64,000 nt of DNA from CBFHSF01 sp965658445. GTDB taxonomy: Bacteria; Bacteroidota; Bacteroidia; Flavobacteriales; Schleiferiaceae. A program made the position numbers and the translations under genes. The notes below the pieces were generated by a model. It saw only the letters and a program-made list of their open reading frames with translations. It searched no databases and was not told the DNA's origin. Below are positions 44,490 through 52,802 of this stretch, in pieces. Each line of letters starts with the position of its first letter. Within the stretch, counting starts at the first letter, position 1. The DNA is taken from the NCBI GenBank assembly GCA_965658445.1, contig CBFHSF010000014.1:1-64000 (forward strand), written 5' to 3'.

Positions 44490-45349
44490 CGCGATTTAAA
44501 GTATTGATAGAGTTTAGCTACGTAGCTCTCTTTGGTGCTAATGGAAATTCTTCCGGCACCCGCTTTAGAGAACAGTTGATTGAATCGTGCCTCTTGTTTT
44601 AAGAAGTTTTCTTTGTGAGACCTCAACCACTTTTTGGAACTGGACCACACCCAAGATTTCTCTTGGGTTTCAGGATCAATAACGGGAATCAATCCCATGT
44701 TGGGGAAGTCCTTTTCTAGTGGATCCCAAAGACGAACTCCCGTGAGGTCATGTCGTTTGGAGGTGATTTTTAAAGCTTTCTCATAGCCCTCATCGCGGAA
44801 GTCACTGAGCAAAAACACAATGGCTTTTTTGCGAACTAAGGAGCTGAGGTATTCCAAAGCTTTGGAAATGTTGGTGCCCTTAGATTCTGGCTTAAATTCA
44901 ATCATCTCTCGGATGATTCTAAGGACGTGAGATTTTCCCTTGCCGGGAGGTATGAATTTTTCGATTTGATCGGAAAAGAAAATCACTCCAATCTTATCGT
45001 TGTTTTGCATGGCAGAAAAGGCCAAGGTCGCGGCCATCTCTGTGATGATTTCTGATTTTGTCTGTTGGGTTGAACCAAATTTCTCAGAGGCCGATACGTC
45101 GATGAGCAGCATCATAGTCAACTCTCTCTCCTCCTCAAACACCTTGATGTAAGGCTCGTGCTTACGGGCAGTGACATTCCATTCAATTTTGCGGATATCA
45201 TCCCCTACTTGGTACTGTCTAACCTCGGCAAATGACATACCTCTTCCCTTAAAGGAGCTGTGATACTCCCCTGAGAACAGATGGTCACTGAGTCTTCGCG
45301 TTTTGATTTCCAGAACGCGTACTTTTTTTAGGAGGTCTTTTGTTTCCAA
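44486..45349 (-). CDS. DUF58 domain protein (MoxR-associated, vWA-like)
   Basis: 287 residues without membrane segments. The DUF58 signature is clear: GEYHSSFKGRGMSFAEVRQY and DDIRKIEWNVTARKHEPYIK (about 25-68), followed by a vWA-like domain with LLIDVSASEKFG (D-x-S-x-S) and a VFLLSDFRDEGYE strand. DUF58 proteins almost always travel with MoxR ATPases, as here (10 bp downstream of moxR). They are thought to present or receive the client of the AAA chaperone. Confidence 0.92.
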   Translation of the reverse strand: METKDLLKKVRVLEIKTRRLSDHLFSGEYHSSFKGRGMSFAEVRQYQVGDDIRKIEWNVTARKHEPYIKVFEEERELTMMLLIDVSASEKFGSTQQTKSEIITEMAATLAFSAMQNNDKIGVIFFSDQIEKFIPPGKGKSHVLRIIREMIEFKPESKGTNISKALEYLSSLVRKKAIVFLLSDFRDEGYEKALKITSKRHDLTGVRLWDPLEKDFPNMGLIPVIDPETQEKSWVWSSSKKWLRSHKENFLKQEARFNQLFSKAGAGRISISTKESYVAKLYQYFKSR

Positions 45350-45359
45350 GGATGCGTAT

Positions 45360-46355
45360 TTATGGAACTTCTACTCGGTTCAGGATATCTTTTACCATGT
45401 CTTCTGAGGTGACATTTTCGGCTTCCGCCTCATAGGTGATTCCAATTCTGTGGCGAAGCACCGGAAGGGCGACTGCGCGAACATCTTCGGGAATGACGTA
45501 TCCTCTTCGATTGATAAAGGCGCGCGATTGAGCGGCCAATGCCAAGTTGATGGATCCACGAGGAGAGGCACCAAACTCAATAAGCGGCTCCAGGTGAGGC
45601 AATTTGTATTCTGCGGGATTTCTCGTGGCAAAGATGATGTCCAAAATGTATCGTTCAATCTTCTCATCCATATACACCTCGCGAACAATTTCTCTGGCAT
45701 CCAAGACTTGCTTCATGGTAACCATGGGCTCAATCTTGGGGAAGGTCTTCTTCACATTGGCACGCAAAATCAATTGTTCCTCTTCTAGCTTGGGGTAGTC
45801 AATTACCGTTTTGAGCATAAAGCGGTCAACCTGAGCCTCGGGAAGAGGGTACGTACCTTCTTGCTCTACGGGGTTTTGTGTGGCCAATACTAGGAAGGGA
45901 TTGGGCAGCTGAAAGGTCGTGTCACCAATGGTCACCTGCTTCTCTTGCATGGCTTCCAAGAGTGCGGCCTGTACTTTGGCCGGAGCACGGTTGATCTCAT
46001 CTGCCAGGACAAAGTTGGCAAAGATAGGGCCCTTCTTGGTGTTGAAAACGTGTTCTTGAATATTGTAAACCTGAGTTCCGATTACGTCGGAAGGCAGTAA
46101 GTCAGGTGTAAATTGGACGCGGCTAAAGGTTCCGTCCAAGGCTTCAGAAAGGGTTTTGATGGCCAAGGTTTTGGCCAAACCGGGAACTCCTTCCAACAGG
46201 ATGTGTCCATTTCCCAAAAGCCCAATTAACAAGGCCTCTACCATGTGGGGCTGTCCCACGATGACCTTGCCTACTTCTGATTTTATCTGATCAATAAAGG
46301 CACTCTCTGCAGTGATTTTTTCGTTGAGCGCCTGGATGTCAATTTGTGATTCCAT
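45360..46355 (-). CDS. MoxR family AAA+ ATPase
   Basis: A 331-residue AAA_3 chaperone, first gene of the Bat unit. Walker A EGVPGLAKT, Walker B LADEINRAPAKVQAALLEAM, sensor 1 ATQNPVEQEGTYPLPEAQ with the MoxR-specific insertion, and arginine finger DRFML are all present. The C-terminal lid has EYKLPHLEPLIEFGASPRGS and RRGYVIPEDVRAVALPVLRHR. Hexameric MoxR proteins mature metal- or vWA-containing clients. The seven genes from here to batD are linked by short gaps or overlaps. The 118 bp upstream hold TTTG-containing boxes but no perfect TAnnTTTG. Confidence 0.95.
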   Translation of the reverse strand: MESQIDIQALNEKITAESAFIDQIKSEVGKVIVGQPHMVEALLIGLLGNGHILLEGVPGLAKTLAIKTLSEALDGTFSRVQFTPDLLPSDVIGTQVYNIQEHVFNTKKGPIFANFVLADEINRAPAKVQAALLEAMQEKQVTIGDTTFQLPNPFLVLATQNPVEQEGTYPLPEAQVDRFMLKTVIDYPKLEEEQLILRANVKKTFPKIEPMVTMKQVLDAREIVREVYMDEKIERYILDIIFATRNPAEYKLPHLEPLIEFGASPRGSINLALAAQSRAFINRRGYVIPEDVRAVALPVLRHRIGITYEAEAENVTSEDMVKDILNRVEVP

Positions 46356-46473
46356 AGGTACTATGTTATTCTCCTCAAAGGTGATTTTTCGAGGTCAAAC
46401 AAAGTAAACAGATGACACCTATGATTGTAGTTAAAGACTTGTTAAATTTTCTGTTGTAATGGGACTTCCGCTC

Positions 46474-47508
46474 CTACCACTCCCAACCAAATCCTGTGGT
46501 AAAGACATAATCGGTCTCTGCTCCTTCAACCGCCGGTTGATTGTCATAGTTTAAAGTCACCCCTGCTTTGACGTAAAAATCCATGGGCAAGTCGTACTTG
46601 GCATCGAATCTCCAGTCAAAACGAAATCGATTTTCTTCGGTAAAAGAAGGATAGGCCGTAGCGGTTGTATAGAGGTTGAGATCTCCTATATCAAAGAGAT
46701 TTAATTCTGTTCCAATAAAACCTTCCCAAGAAGACTTGTTAACGGCTGTGGAATCTGCTTGAGGACTAAAGTTCTCAACGTTACTAGAGGCTCCTATGGA
46801 AGCGCCCCAATAGGCTTTATTGGTATGGATAAAAAAGAATCCCAAACCCAATTTAGTGTTGGTCCGCAAATCGAGTGCTTGTTCTGTATTGGAAAGGAAA
46901 TCCAAATCTGCGGTCAGGTACCAGTCGTGTGGCAAGAAATATCTATATCCCAATCCTCCGTCATTTCTGCGAATATCTTCTACGTTCTCCTGAGTGGACA
47001 CCAGTGAATTGTAGAAAAAATCAAATGACCAATAGTCCGCCAAATACCCTGCTCTAGCACCTACATTAACCTGTTCCTGCGTATTGGCTTTTGCCAGAGA
47101 ATATCCCACATCTATACTTGCATTTACACGACTCAAAAAGCCGTCATCAATGCTTTTGATGAATACGAGGTTCTCTATGTCTATGGTCACATCACCTTTC
47201 TCTTCGGAGGCAATGACAATTTGGCCTTCTCCAGACGTCTTGAATGTTCCCGTGTATCGTGCCCCTTCAGAAGTGGTAATTAAGAATTTTGACTCAGTCT
47301 CTATTTCTTTAACCCCGTCCCACTCAATTTTAAAATCTGAATCTGAGTAGGGAGTTTCTATGGTAACCACTCCCTTGTCCATGGATTTGATTTCTCCTAC
47401 AATCTTATCCCCGTTGTTTAGGGTGATTTGATCTTGTTGTGCGAAGAGGCTTGACGCCGAAACCAATGTGAACAAAACGAGTAAACTCAATCGTAAAAAT
47501 GACTTCAT
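46474..47508 (-). CDS. DUF481 family outer-membrane protein
   Basis: 344 residues with a signal peptide (LSLLVLFTLVSASSLFAQ). Residues about 22-115 hold two SH3/LSm-like strands sets (QITLNNGDKIVGEIKSMDKG, GARYTGTFKTSGEGQIVI). The rest is a DUF481 barrel of alternating aromatic strands ending TDYVFTTGFGWEW with terminal Trp. It resembles YdiY-type salt- or acid-induced porin-like proteins; no transported solute is known. A box TACCTTTA lies upstream on the minus strand (about 47545-47552). Monocistronic, separated from typA by a terminator. Confidence 0.87.
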   Translation of the reverse strand: MKSFLRLSLLVLFTLVSASSLFAQQDQITLNNGDKIVGEIKSMDKGVVTIETPYSDSDFKIEWDGVKEIETESKFLITTSEGARYTGTFKTSGEGQIVIASEEKGDVTIDIENLVFIKSIDDGFLSRVNASIDVGYSLAKANTQEQVNVGARAGYLADYWSFDFFYNSLVSTQENVEDIRRNDGGLGYRYFLPHDWYLTADLDFLSNTEQALDLRTNTKLGLGFFFIHTNKAYWGASIGASSNVENFSPQADSTAVNKSSWEGFIGTELNLFDIGDLNLYTTATAYPSFTEENRFRFDWRFDAKYDLPMDFYVKAGVTLNYDNQPAVEGAETDYVFTTGFGWEW

Positions 47509-47575
47509 AGGTGAGATTTGTTGTTGTTTAGTGCTTAAAAACTAAAGGTAAAAAGCCAGGCGTTTACCACAAAAA

Positions 47576-47599
47576 AAAATCCCCCTTTCGGAGGATTTT
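47576..47599 (-). terminator. intrinsic terminator after typA
   Basis: Read on the minus strand, AAAATCCTCC pairs with GGGGGATTTT (one mismatch) around a GAAA tetraloop and runs into a T-tract of five or more; 44 bp past the typA stop. Confidence 0.9.
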
Positions 47600-47643
47600 T
47601 TCAAAACTATAAAACTCAGCGATAGCCAATTCAATAAAATCGA

Positions 47644-49443
47644 CTACTTCGCCATTCTCTTTCTTTCGTTTTCGTCCAAATAAATCTTTCTCAAGCGGAT
47701 GCTCTGAGGAGTTACTTCAACGTACTCGTCTCCTTGGATGTACTCCAAAGCCTCTTCCAAGCTAAACTTGATAGCCGGAGCAATCTTAACCTTGTCGTCC
47801 GCACCCGAAGCACGAACGTTGGTAAGCTTCTTAGACTTGGTTACGTTAACGGCCATATCTCCAGGACGAGCGTTTTCTCCAATTACTTGACCCATGTAGA
47901 TCTCATCTTGAGGCTCAATAAAGAACTTACCTCTGTCCTGAAGTCTATCGATTGAGTAGGCAAAGGCAGAACCTTTTTCCATAGAGATCAAAGATCCGTT
48001 CTGACGTCCTGGAATCTCTCCGCGGTAAGGCTCAAAGGCGATAAAGCGGTGGTTCATAATAGCCTCTCCTGCAGTGGCAGTCAAAAGGTTGTTTCTCAAA
48101 CCAATCAAACCTCTAGAAGGAATCTTAAACTCGAGAATCATGCGGTCGGCTTTAGGAGCCATAGAAAGCAATTCTCCTTTTCTCATGGTAACCAACTCAA
48201 CGGCCTTACCCGAAACATCTTCCGGGAGGTCAATGGTCAATTCCTCCATGGGTTCACATTTCTCCCCATCAACGTCCTTGAGAATTACTTGAGGCTGTCC
48301 GATCTGAAGTTCGTACCCCTCTCTTCTCATGGTCTCAATCAATACCGAAAGGTGAAGAACTCCACGTCCAAATACCTTCCAACCGTCAGCTTTTTCTGTC
48401 TCTTGAATTCTAAGAGCGAGGTTCTTTTCGGTTTCCTTGATCAATCTATCGTATACGTGACGTGACGTTACAAACTTCCCTTCCTTACCAAAGAAAGGAG
48501 AATCGTTAATGGTAAAGAGCATACTCATGGTAGGCTCGTCTATGGCAATAGAAGGAAGGGCTTCTGGATTCTCGATGTTGGCAATGGTGTCGCCAATGTC
48601 AAAACCTTCCAAACCAACTACTGCACAAATGTTTCCGGCCTGAACGCTGTCTACGCGCTTGCGACCCAAACCTTCGAATACGTATAGCTCTTTGATTTTT
48701 GATTTTACCTGTACGCCGTCTCTCTTGATCAGGAGAACTTGCTGGTTTTCTTTGAGGTCACCTCTTTGCAAACGACCAATGGCGATACGCCCGGTGTAGC
48801 TAGAGTAGTCCAAAGAAGTAATCAACATTTGAGTATTTCCTTCGGGAACGGTGGGTTCAGGAATATTCTTGAGAACCATGTCCAATAGAGGCTCAATGGT
48901 TTCTGTTCTGTCTTTCCAGTCGTAGCTCATCCAGTTTTGCTTGGCAGAACCGTAAACCGTTGGGAAGTCCAACTGCTCCTCAGTAGCGTCCAAGCTAAAC
49001 ATTAAGTCGAAAACCGCTTCGTGAGCCGCTTCAGGATCACAGTTGGGCTTGTCTACCTTGTTTACGACCACGATGGGTTTAAGACCTAATTCCAAGGCCT
49101 TTTGCAATACAAATCGAGTCTGTGGCATGGGACCTTCAAAGGCATCTACCAAAAGGAGAACCCCGTCGGCCATGTTGAGTACGCGCTCAACCTCACCACC
49201 GAAGTCGGCGTGACCTGGAGTGTCGATAATGTTGATCTTGGTACCCTTGTAGTCTACAGATACGTTTTTAGACAAAATGGTAATCCCACGCTCTCTCTCG
49301 AGGTCGTTGTTGTCTAGGATAAGTTCACCCGTGTCTTGATTGTCTCTAAACAATTGACAGTAGTGCATGATTTTATCTACCAACGTAGTCTTTCCGTGGT
49401 CTACGTGAGCAATAATTGCGATGTTGCGAAGTGACTGATTCAT
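47644..49443 (-). CDS. typA: translational GTPase TypA/BipA
   Basis: 599 residues from ATG at 49443 (MNQSLRNIAIIAHVDHGKTT); an in-frame ATG 24 bp upstream adds no conserved residues. G-domain motifs: AHVDHGKTTL (G1), RERGITI (G2), DTPGHADFGGE (G3), NKVDK (G4) and GSAKQNW (G5). EF-G-like domains II, III and V follow (GRIAIGRLQRGDL; GRGVLHLSVLIETMRREGYE), with the BipA-specific C-terminal domain (GEIPGRQNGSLIS, NVTKSKKLTNVRAS). It acts on ribosome assembly and stress or cold responses. Length and all motifs are standard. Confidence 0.97.
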   Translation of the reverse strand: MNQSLRNIAIIAHVDHGKTTLVDKIMHYCQLFRDNQDTGELILDNNDLERERGITILSKNVSVDYKGTKINIIDTPGHADFGGEVERVLNMADGVLLLVDAFEGPMPQTRFVLQKALELGLKPIVVVNKVDKPNCDPEAAHEAVFDLMFSLDATEEQLDFPTVYGSAKQNWMSYDWKDRTETIEPLLDMVLKNIPEPTVPEGNTQMLITSLDYSSYTGRIAIGRLQRGDLKENQQVLLIKRDGVQVKSKIKELYVFEGLGRKRVDSVQAGNICAVVGLEGFDIGDTIANIENPEALPSIAIDEPTMSMLFTINDSPFFGKEGKFVTSRHVYDRLIKETEKNLALRIQETEKADGWKVFGRGVLHLSVLIETMRREGYELQIGQPQVILKDVDGEKCEPMEELTIDLPEDVSGKAVELVTMRKGELLSMAPKADRMILEFKIPSRGLIGLRNNLLTATAGEAIMNHRFIAFEPYRGEIPGRQNGSLISMEKGSAFAYSIDRLQDRGKFFIEPQDEIYMGQVIGENARPGDMAVNVTKSKKLTNVRASGADDKVKIAPAIKFSLEEALEYIQGDEYVEVTPQSIRLRKIYLDENERKRMAK

Positions 49444-49464
49444 AAGCAGTTTCAAATGAGCGTG

Positions 49465-49472
49465 CAAAGGTA
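49465..49472 (-). promoter_or_regulatory. -7 box TACCTTTG before typA
   Basis: A perfect TAnnTTTG match on the minus strand, 21 nt before the ATG at 49443. No TTG at the -33 distance. Confidence 0.5.
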
Positions 49473-49635
49473 GTTTATTTAAATGGTACGGGCATCATAC
49501 CCAAATCCTTTTTACCCATAGAATACAGATTGCGTAACATAGTTCACCTTAAATTAACCTTGGTAACCTAAAGGAAACAAAAGGTTAATCTATGACTAAG
49601 GTGCTATTACCATTCAGGTTGAATATTTGTGAAGC

Positions 49636-49776
49636 TCAAAAATCAATCACAGAAAAACATAGCGGAGCCTACAAACGGTCTCTTTTCCGGCTTCTCAGAT
49701 TTAAGTGTTGTGGTAGGCATTTGGATTTTGAGAAGCCACCTTAAACAGAAACGCCCTCCGAAGAGGGCGTTTTTTG
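49636..49776 (+). ncRNA. candidate structured small RNA ending at an intrinsic terminator
   Basis: Most of the 367-bp typA/S46 intergenic region. Two exact complementary pairs interleave: GCCTAC (49667-49672) with GTAGGC (49713-49718), and GGCTTCTCA (49689-49697) with TGAGAAGCC (49729-49737). The order A-B-A'-B' is that of a pseudoknot. A strong plus-strand terminator follows 12 nt later, although neither neighbouring gene reads on the plus strand. A weak -7-like box AATATTTG is at 49622-49629. The 6-bp A/A' pair could be chance; the 9-bp pair plus terminator is the stronger evidence. The 5' end is a guess. Confidence 0.4.
49750..49776 (+). terminator. strong intrinsic terminator, plus strand
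   Basis: A perfect 9-bp stem AACGCCCTC/GAGGGCGTT with a CGAA tetraloop, then TTTTT. On the minus strand the stem is followed by TCTGTTTAA, a poor T-tract, so it favours plus-strand transcription. It may still help end the S46 peptidase message. Confidence 0.85.
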
Positions 49777-49810
49777 TTTTTCGATATTTAGTGAAATTGA
49801 AATTCCCAGA

Positions 49811-52117
49811 TTACTCTGCCGTCTCCATTTCTTGCTGTGTCTTCTCAGCAGGAGCTTCCATAGGCATCGCTTCTTCACCTTTGTGAGAAACCAAGTCCAT
49901 TTCTTCTACCAAGTGAGTCGCACCGGCGTATTTGTCAATTACAAACAATACGTAGCGGATATCCACAGAGATGGTACGCTGCATTTCAGTTTCGAAAGAA
50001 ATGTCGCCAGACATTGCCTCCCAGTTTCCGTCAAATGCACAACCAATCAATTCTCCACGACCGTTGATCACTGGTGATCCAGAGTTTCCTCCTGTAATGT
50101 CGTTGTTAGAAATGAAACAAACGGGAAGTTCTCCGTTCTCCATGGCGTAGTCACCGAAGTCTTTGTTGGTAAGCAATTCATTGAGCTTGGCAGGAACGTC
50201 AAATTCCTTGTCACCTGGCTTCTCTTTGTCCAAAATTTGAGCTCCGATGGTGAAAAACTCAAAGTGCTTTCCTTCTTCTTTGTTAGAATCGTATCCACCT
50301 ACTTTACCCCATGTCATTCTCATTGTAGAGTTTGCATCAGGATAGAACTTGGTGATGGTATCCATCTCGCGAAGACCGGCCGTCAAAAGGCGGTAACCTC
50401 TTTCCATCTTCTCATTGGCCTCAGCGTTGGCAGAACCTTGAGCGCGGTACATATTGATCAATTCGTTACCTGCGATGTAGGCAGCGTCTTTCTCCAATTT
50501 CTTTTTCTTGATTTTCTTCAAGAATTTGTTGAATCTCTTCTCTGATGTGAAGTAAGAATCTTCGAACATATCTTCTGCGTAGTCTGCAAAAGGATCTTCG
50601 TCGTCATCGTCATCCTCCATAATCTCTGCAAAGAAAGAAGGCAACTGATCTGCGGGAACTTTATCTGCGTATTGTCTCCAAAGTACGGCAACCAACTTCT
50701 CATCGGTTGGAGCGTGGAAATCCTTAAAGAACTCCTCTCCGTAAGCGCGAAGAGCTTCTACCATTTCCTCTCTCTGCGTTTCGTAATCCGCTTTGATTTT
50801 CTTTTTCTCGTCGCGGTCTTTAACCGTATCCAATTGAGCTTCTACTTTCTCATCCAATTTAAGGATGGCTTCTGCTCTCATTCCTGCTCTCCAAGCAAAA
50901 AGTGGAATTTGCGGCCCAATAAGACCGGCTTCCAATAGGTATACATTACCTACTACTGTAGGATCTGTAGCTAAATACGCTTCTTCCAAAAGTGAAAGCG
51001 TTTGTCCGTATTTGTCAGTGCGCGCAGCGTCTGCATTTACCCAAGTCGTAAAGTCACCTTCTAGTGCTTGCTTCTTGGCCAATACTTGATTTCTCTTCAA
51101 CTGCTCTGTTTGACCGATGTAGTACTTCCAGTAGTTTGCTGTAGAAGCGTACTTAGAAGCCAATTGAATATCAACCGCAGCATCTGCCTGCATGTATTCT
51201 CTCATGATAGACAATTTCACATCGCGAATTTCAACCACTGCAGGGTTGTACTTGTTGATAGCTTGATCTACCCCGTAAGAAGAAAGGTATCTATCCGTAG
51301 ATCCTGGGTACCCAAAGATCATAGTGAAGTCTCCTTCTTTTACACCGTCAGTAGAAACCGGCAAGTGGTGCTTAGGCTTCAATGGAATGTTGTCTTCTGA
51401 GTACTCAGCTGGCTTGCCGTCAGGTCCCGAGTATACTCTAAACATAGAGAAGTCTCCCGTTTGACGTGGCCACATCCAGTTGTCAGTGTCTCCACCAAAC
51501 TTTCCAATAGAGGAAGGAGGAGCTCCTACCAAACGAACGTCAGTAAACGTTTCGTAAACAAATAGGTAGTACTCATTGTGGTGAAAGAAAGACTTTACCT
51601 GAGCGTCGTAGTGAGTTCCCTCAGTAGCTTCTTTGGCAATCTCGCGACCTACCATTGCAGCGGCACGCTGTCTTTCCATTTCTGACATCTCAGGAGTAAT
51701 CTTGGCCATTACCTGATCGGTAACGTCTTCCATTCTCACCAAAAACTTAACAAAAAGACCGGGGTTGGTCTTTTCTTCCGCTTTGGTCATGGCCCAAAAA
51801 CCATCCTTGAGATAGTTGTTTTCTTCCGATGAGTGGCTCTGAATGGCGTCAAATCCACAGTGATGGTTTGTCAACAAAAGACCTTCTGAAGAAATGATTT
51901 CTCCAGTACAAAAACCTCCCAAAGAAACGATGGCGTCCTTAAGGCTGCTGTTGTTGATGCTGTAAAGTTCTTCTGCTGTCAACTGAAGACCATTGGCCTT
52001 CATATCTTCGTAGTTTAATCTCTTGATAAGCATGGGAAGCCACATGCCCTCATGAGCTTGAACGGAAATTCCAAAGCCCATGTAAAGGGCTAGGAACATC
52101 ATTATCATTTTCTTCAT
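49811..52117 (-). CDS. S46 family dipeptidyl-peptidase, DPP7-type
   Basis: A 768-residue periplasmic or surface serine exopeptidase that removes dipeptides from peptide N-termini. Signal peptide FLALYMGFGISVQA. The chymotrypsin-like double barrel has catalytic His86 (LTNHHCGFD) and nucleophile Ser679 (TGGNSGSPV), with a helical domain inserted between the barrel halves. The S1-pocket position 18 residues after the nucleophile is Gly697 (FDGNWEAM). In characterised enzymes Gly there marks DPP7 (hydrophobic P1) and Arg marks DPP11 (acidic P1), so hydrophobic specificity is predicted. The C-terminal 25 residues are Glu/Ala/Met-rich and not conserved. Such enzymes serve peptide nutrition in asaccharolytic or marine Bacteroidota. 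Confidence 0.93.
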   Translation of the reverse strand: MKKMIMMFLALYMGFGISVQAHEGMWLPMLIKRLNYEDMKANGLQLTAEELYSINNSSLKDAIVSLGGFCTGEIISSEGLLLTNHHCGFDAIQSHSSEENNYLKDGFWAMTKAEEKTNPGLFVKFLVRMEDVTDQVMAKITPEMSEMERQRAAAMVGREIAKEATEGTHYDAQVKSFFHHNEYYLFVYETFTDVRLVGAPPSSIGKFGGDTDNWMWPRQTGDFSMFRVYSGPDGKPAEYSEDNIPLKPKHHLPVSTDGVKEGDFTMIFGYPGSTDRYLSSYGVDQAINKYNPAVVEIRDVKLSIMREYMQADAAVDIQLASKYASTANYWKYYIGQTEQLKRNQVLAKKQALEGDFTTWVNADAARTDKYGQTLSLLEEAYLATDPTVVGNVYLLEAGLIGPQIPLFAWRAGMRAEAILKLDEKVEAQLDTVKDRDEKKKIKADYETQREEMVEALRAYGEEFFKDFHAPTDEKLVAVLWRQYADKVPADQLPSFFAEIMEDDDDDEDPFADYAEDMFEDSYFTSEKRFNKFLKKIKKKKLEKDAAYIAGNELINMYRAQGSANAEANEKMERGYRLLTAGLREMDTITKFYPDANSTMRMTWGKVGGYDSNKEEGKHFEFFTIGAQILDKEKPGDKEFDVPAKLNELLTNKDFGDYAMENGELPVCFISNNDITGGNSGSPVINGRGELIGCAFDGNWEAMSGDISFETEMQRTISVDIRYVLFVIDKYAGATHLVEEMDLVSHKGEEAMPMEAPAEKTQQEMETAE

Positions 52118-52225
52118 GTAGAAATACTTTGTGTTTAGAATCGCAAGTTTACAAAATATTGCCTGTAATTCCGTGAAAAACAGCGGTAAACTCCGTACAC
52201 AAAGTGAAGGTAATGGAAGCGAGGA

Positions 52226-52762
52226 TTACTTTTTCTCGCGAGGCTTTTTGAAAACGGGAACCGTAGAACAGGCTTCACCAAACATCAAGCTCTTAACCAC
52301 GGGTTGAATTTTCTGAACCAAGGCCACAAACGCCTGATTGGGAACGGGTTTGTTGCTACATCCTTTGACAATCACGCGTTGATCCACGAATTCTTGAACA
52401 TCCATGTCATCAATGATTTCTTGGTAGAGGGTCGCTTCCAAATCTTCAGAAGAGCCAAAGACTACCTTTTTGGCAAAGGGAGCCAGCTGGCTACTCAATA
52501 ACATATAGGCCCAAAGGGGAACGATGGCATCTGCACTGCAATGAATATAGACAAAGGCATCTTGATAGGTAGACCAATCGGCTTCTTTAAGGGCCGTTCT
52601 AAAGTCCTTTTCTCTGAGGATAAGTCCCTGAAAGAGGTAATCCGCCAAGTCAATACCCATACGAGGTCCCGAAGGATAAAAGTCTTCCAAATCCAAATTG
52701 ATCAAGCCGCTATTGGCGACCTTGTTGACAATGGTATCTGTTGATGATTTGATTTCTTCCAT
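52226..52762 (-). CDS. DUF2480 family protein
   Basis: 178 residues, no signal peptide. SGLINLDLEDFYPSGPRMGIDLADYLFQGLILREKDFR, AFVYIHCSADAIVPLWAYM and the ending EACSTVPVFKKP match DUF2480, a Bacteroidota family usually found at the end of suf clusters. Here HMG-CoA synthase lies between it and sufT. Two cysteines (HCSADAIVP and GEACSTVPVF) and GCSNKPVP are candidate ligands. Function unknown; a link to iron-sulfur assembly is inferred from recurring gene order. Confidence 0.85.
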   Translation of the reverse strand: MEEIKSSTDTIVNKVANSGLINLDLEDFYPSGPRMGIDLADYLFQGLILREKDFRTALKEADWSTYQDAFVYIHCSADAIVPLWAYMLLSSQLAPFAKKVVFGSSEDLEATLYQEIIDDMDVQEFVDQRVIVKGCSNKPVPNQAFVALVQKIQPVVKSLMFGEACSTVPVFKKPREKK

Positions 52763-52802
52763 AGGGTGTGACTCTTGGTCTTACGTTCTATTATTCCTAC
52801 AA

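Noticed and set aside
49629..49886. An 85-residue plus-strand open frame starting with GTG
   Set aside because: It runs through a perfect terminator hairpin and into the 3' end of the S46 peptidase gene; a non-coding RNA explains the region better.
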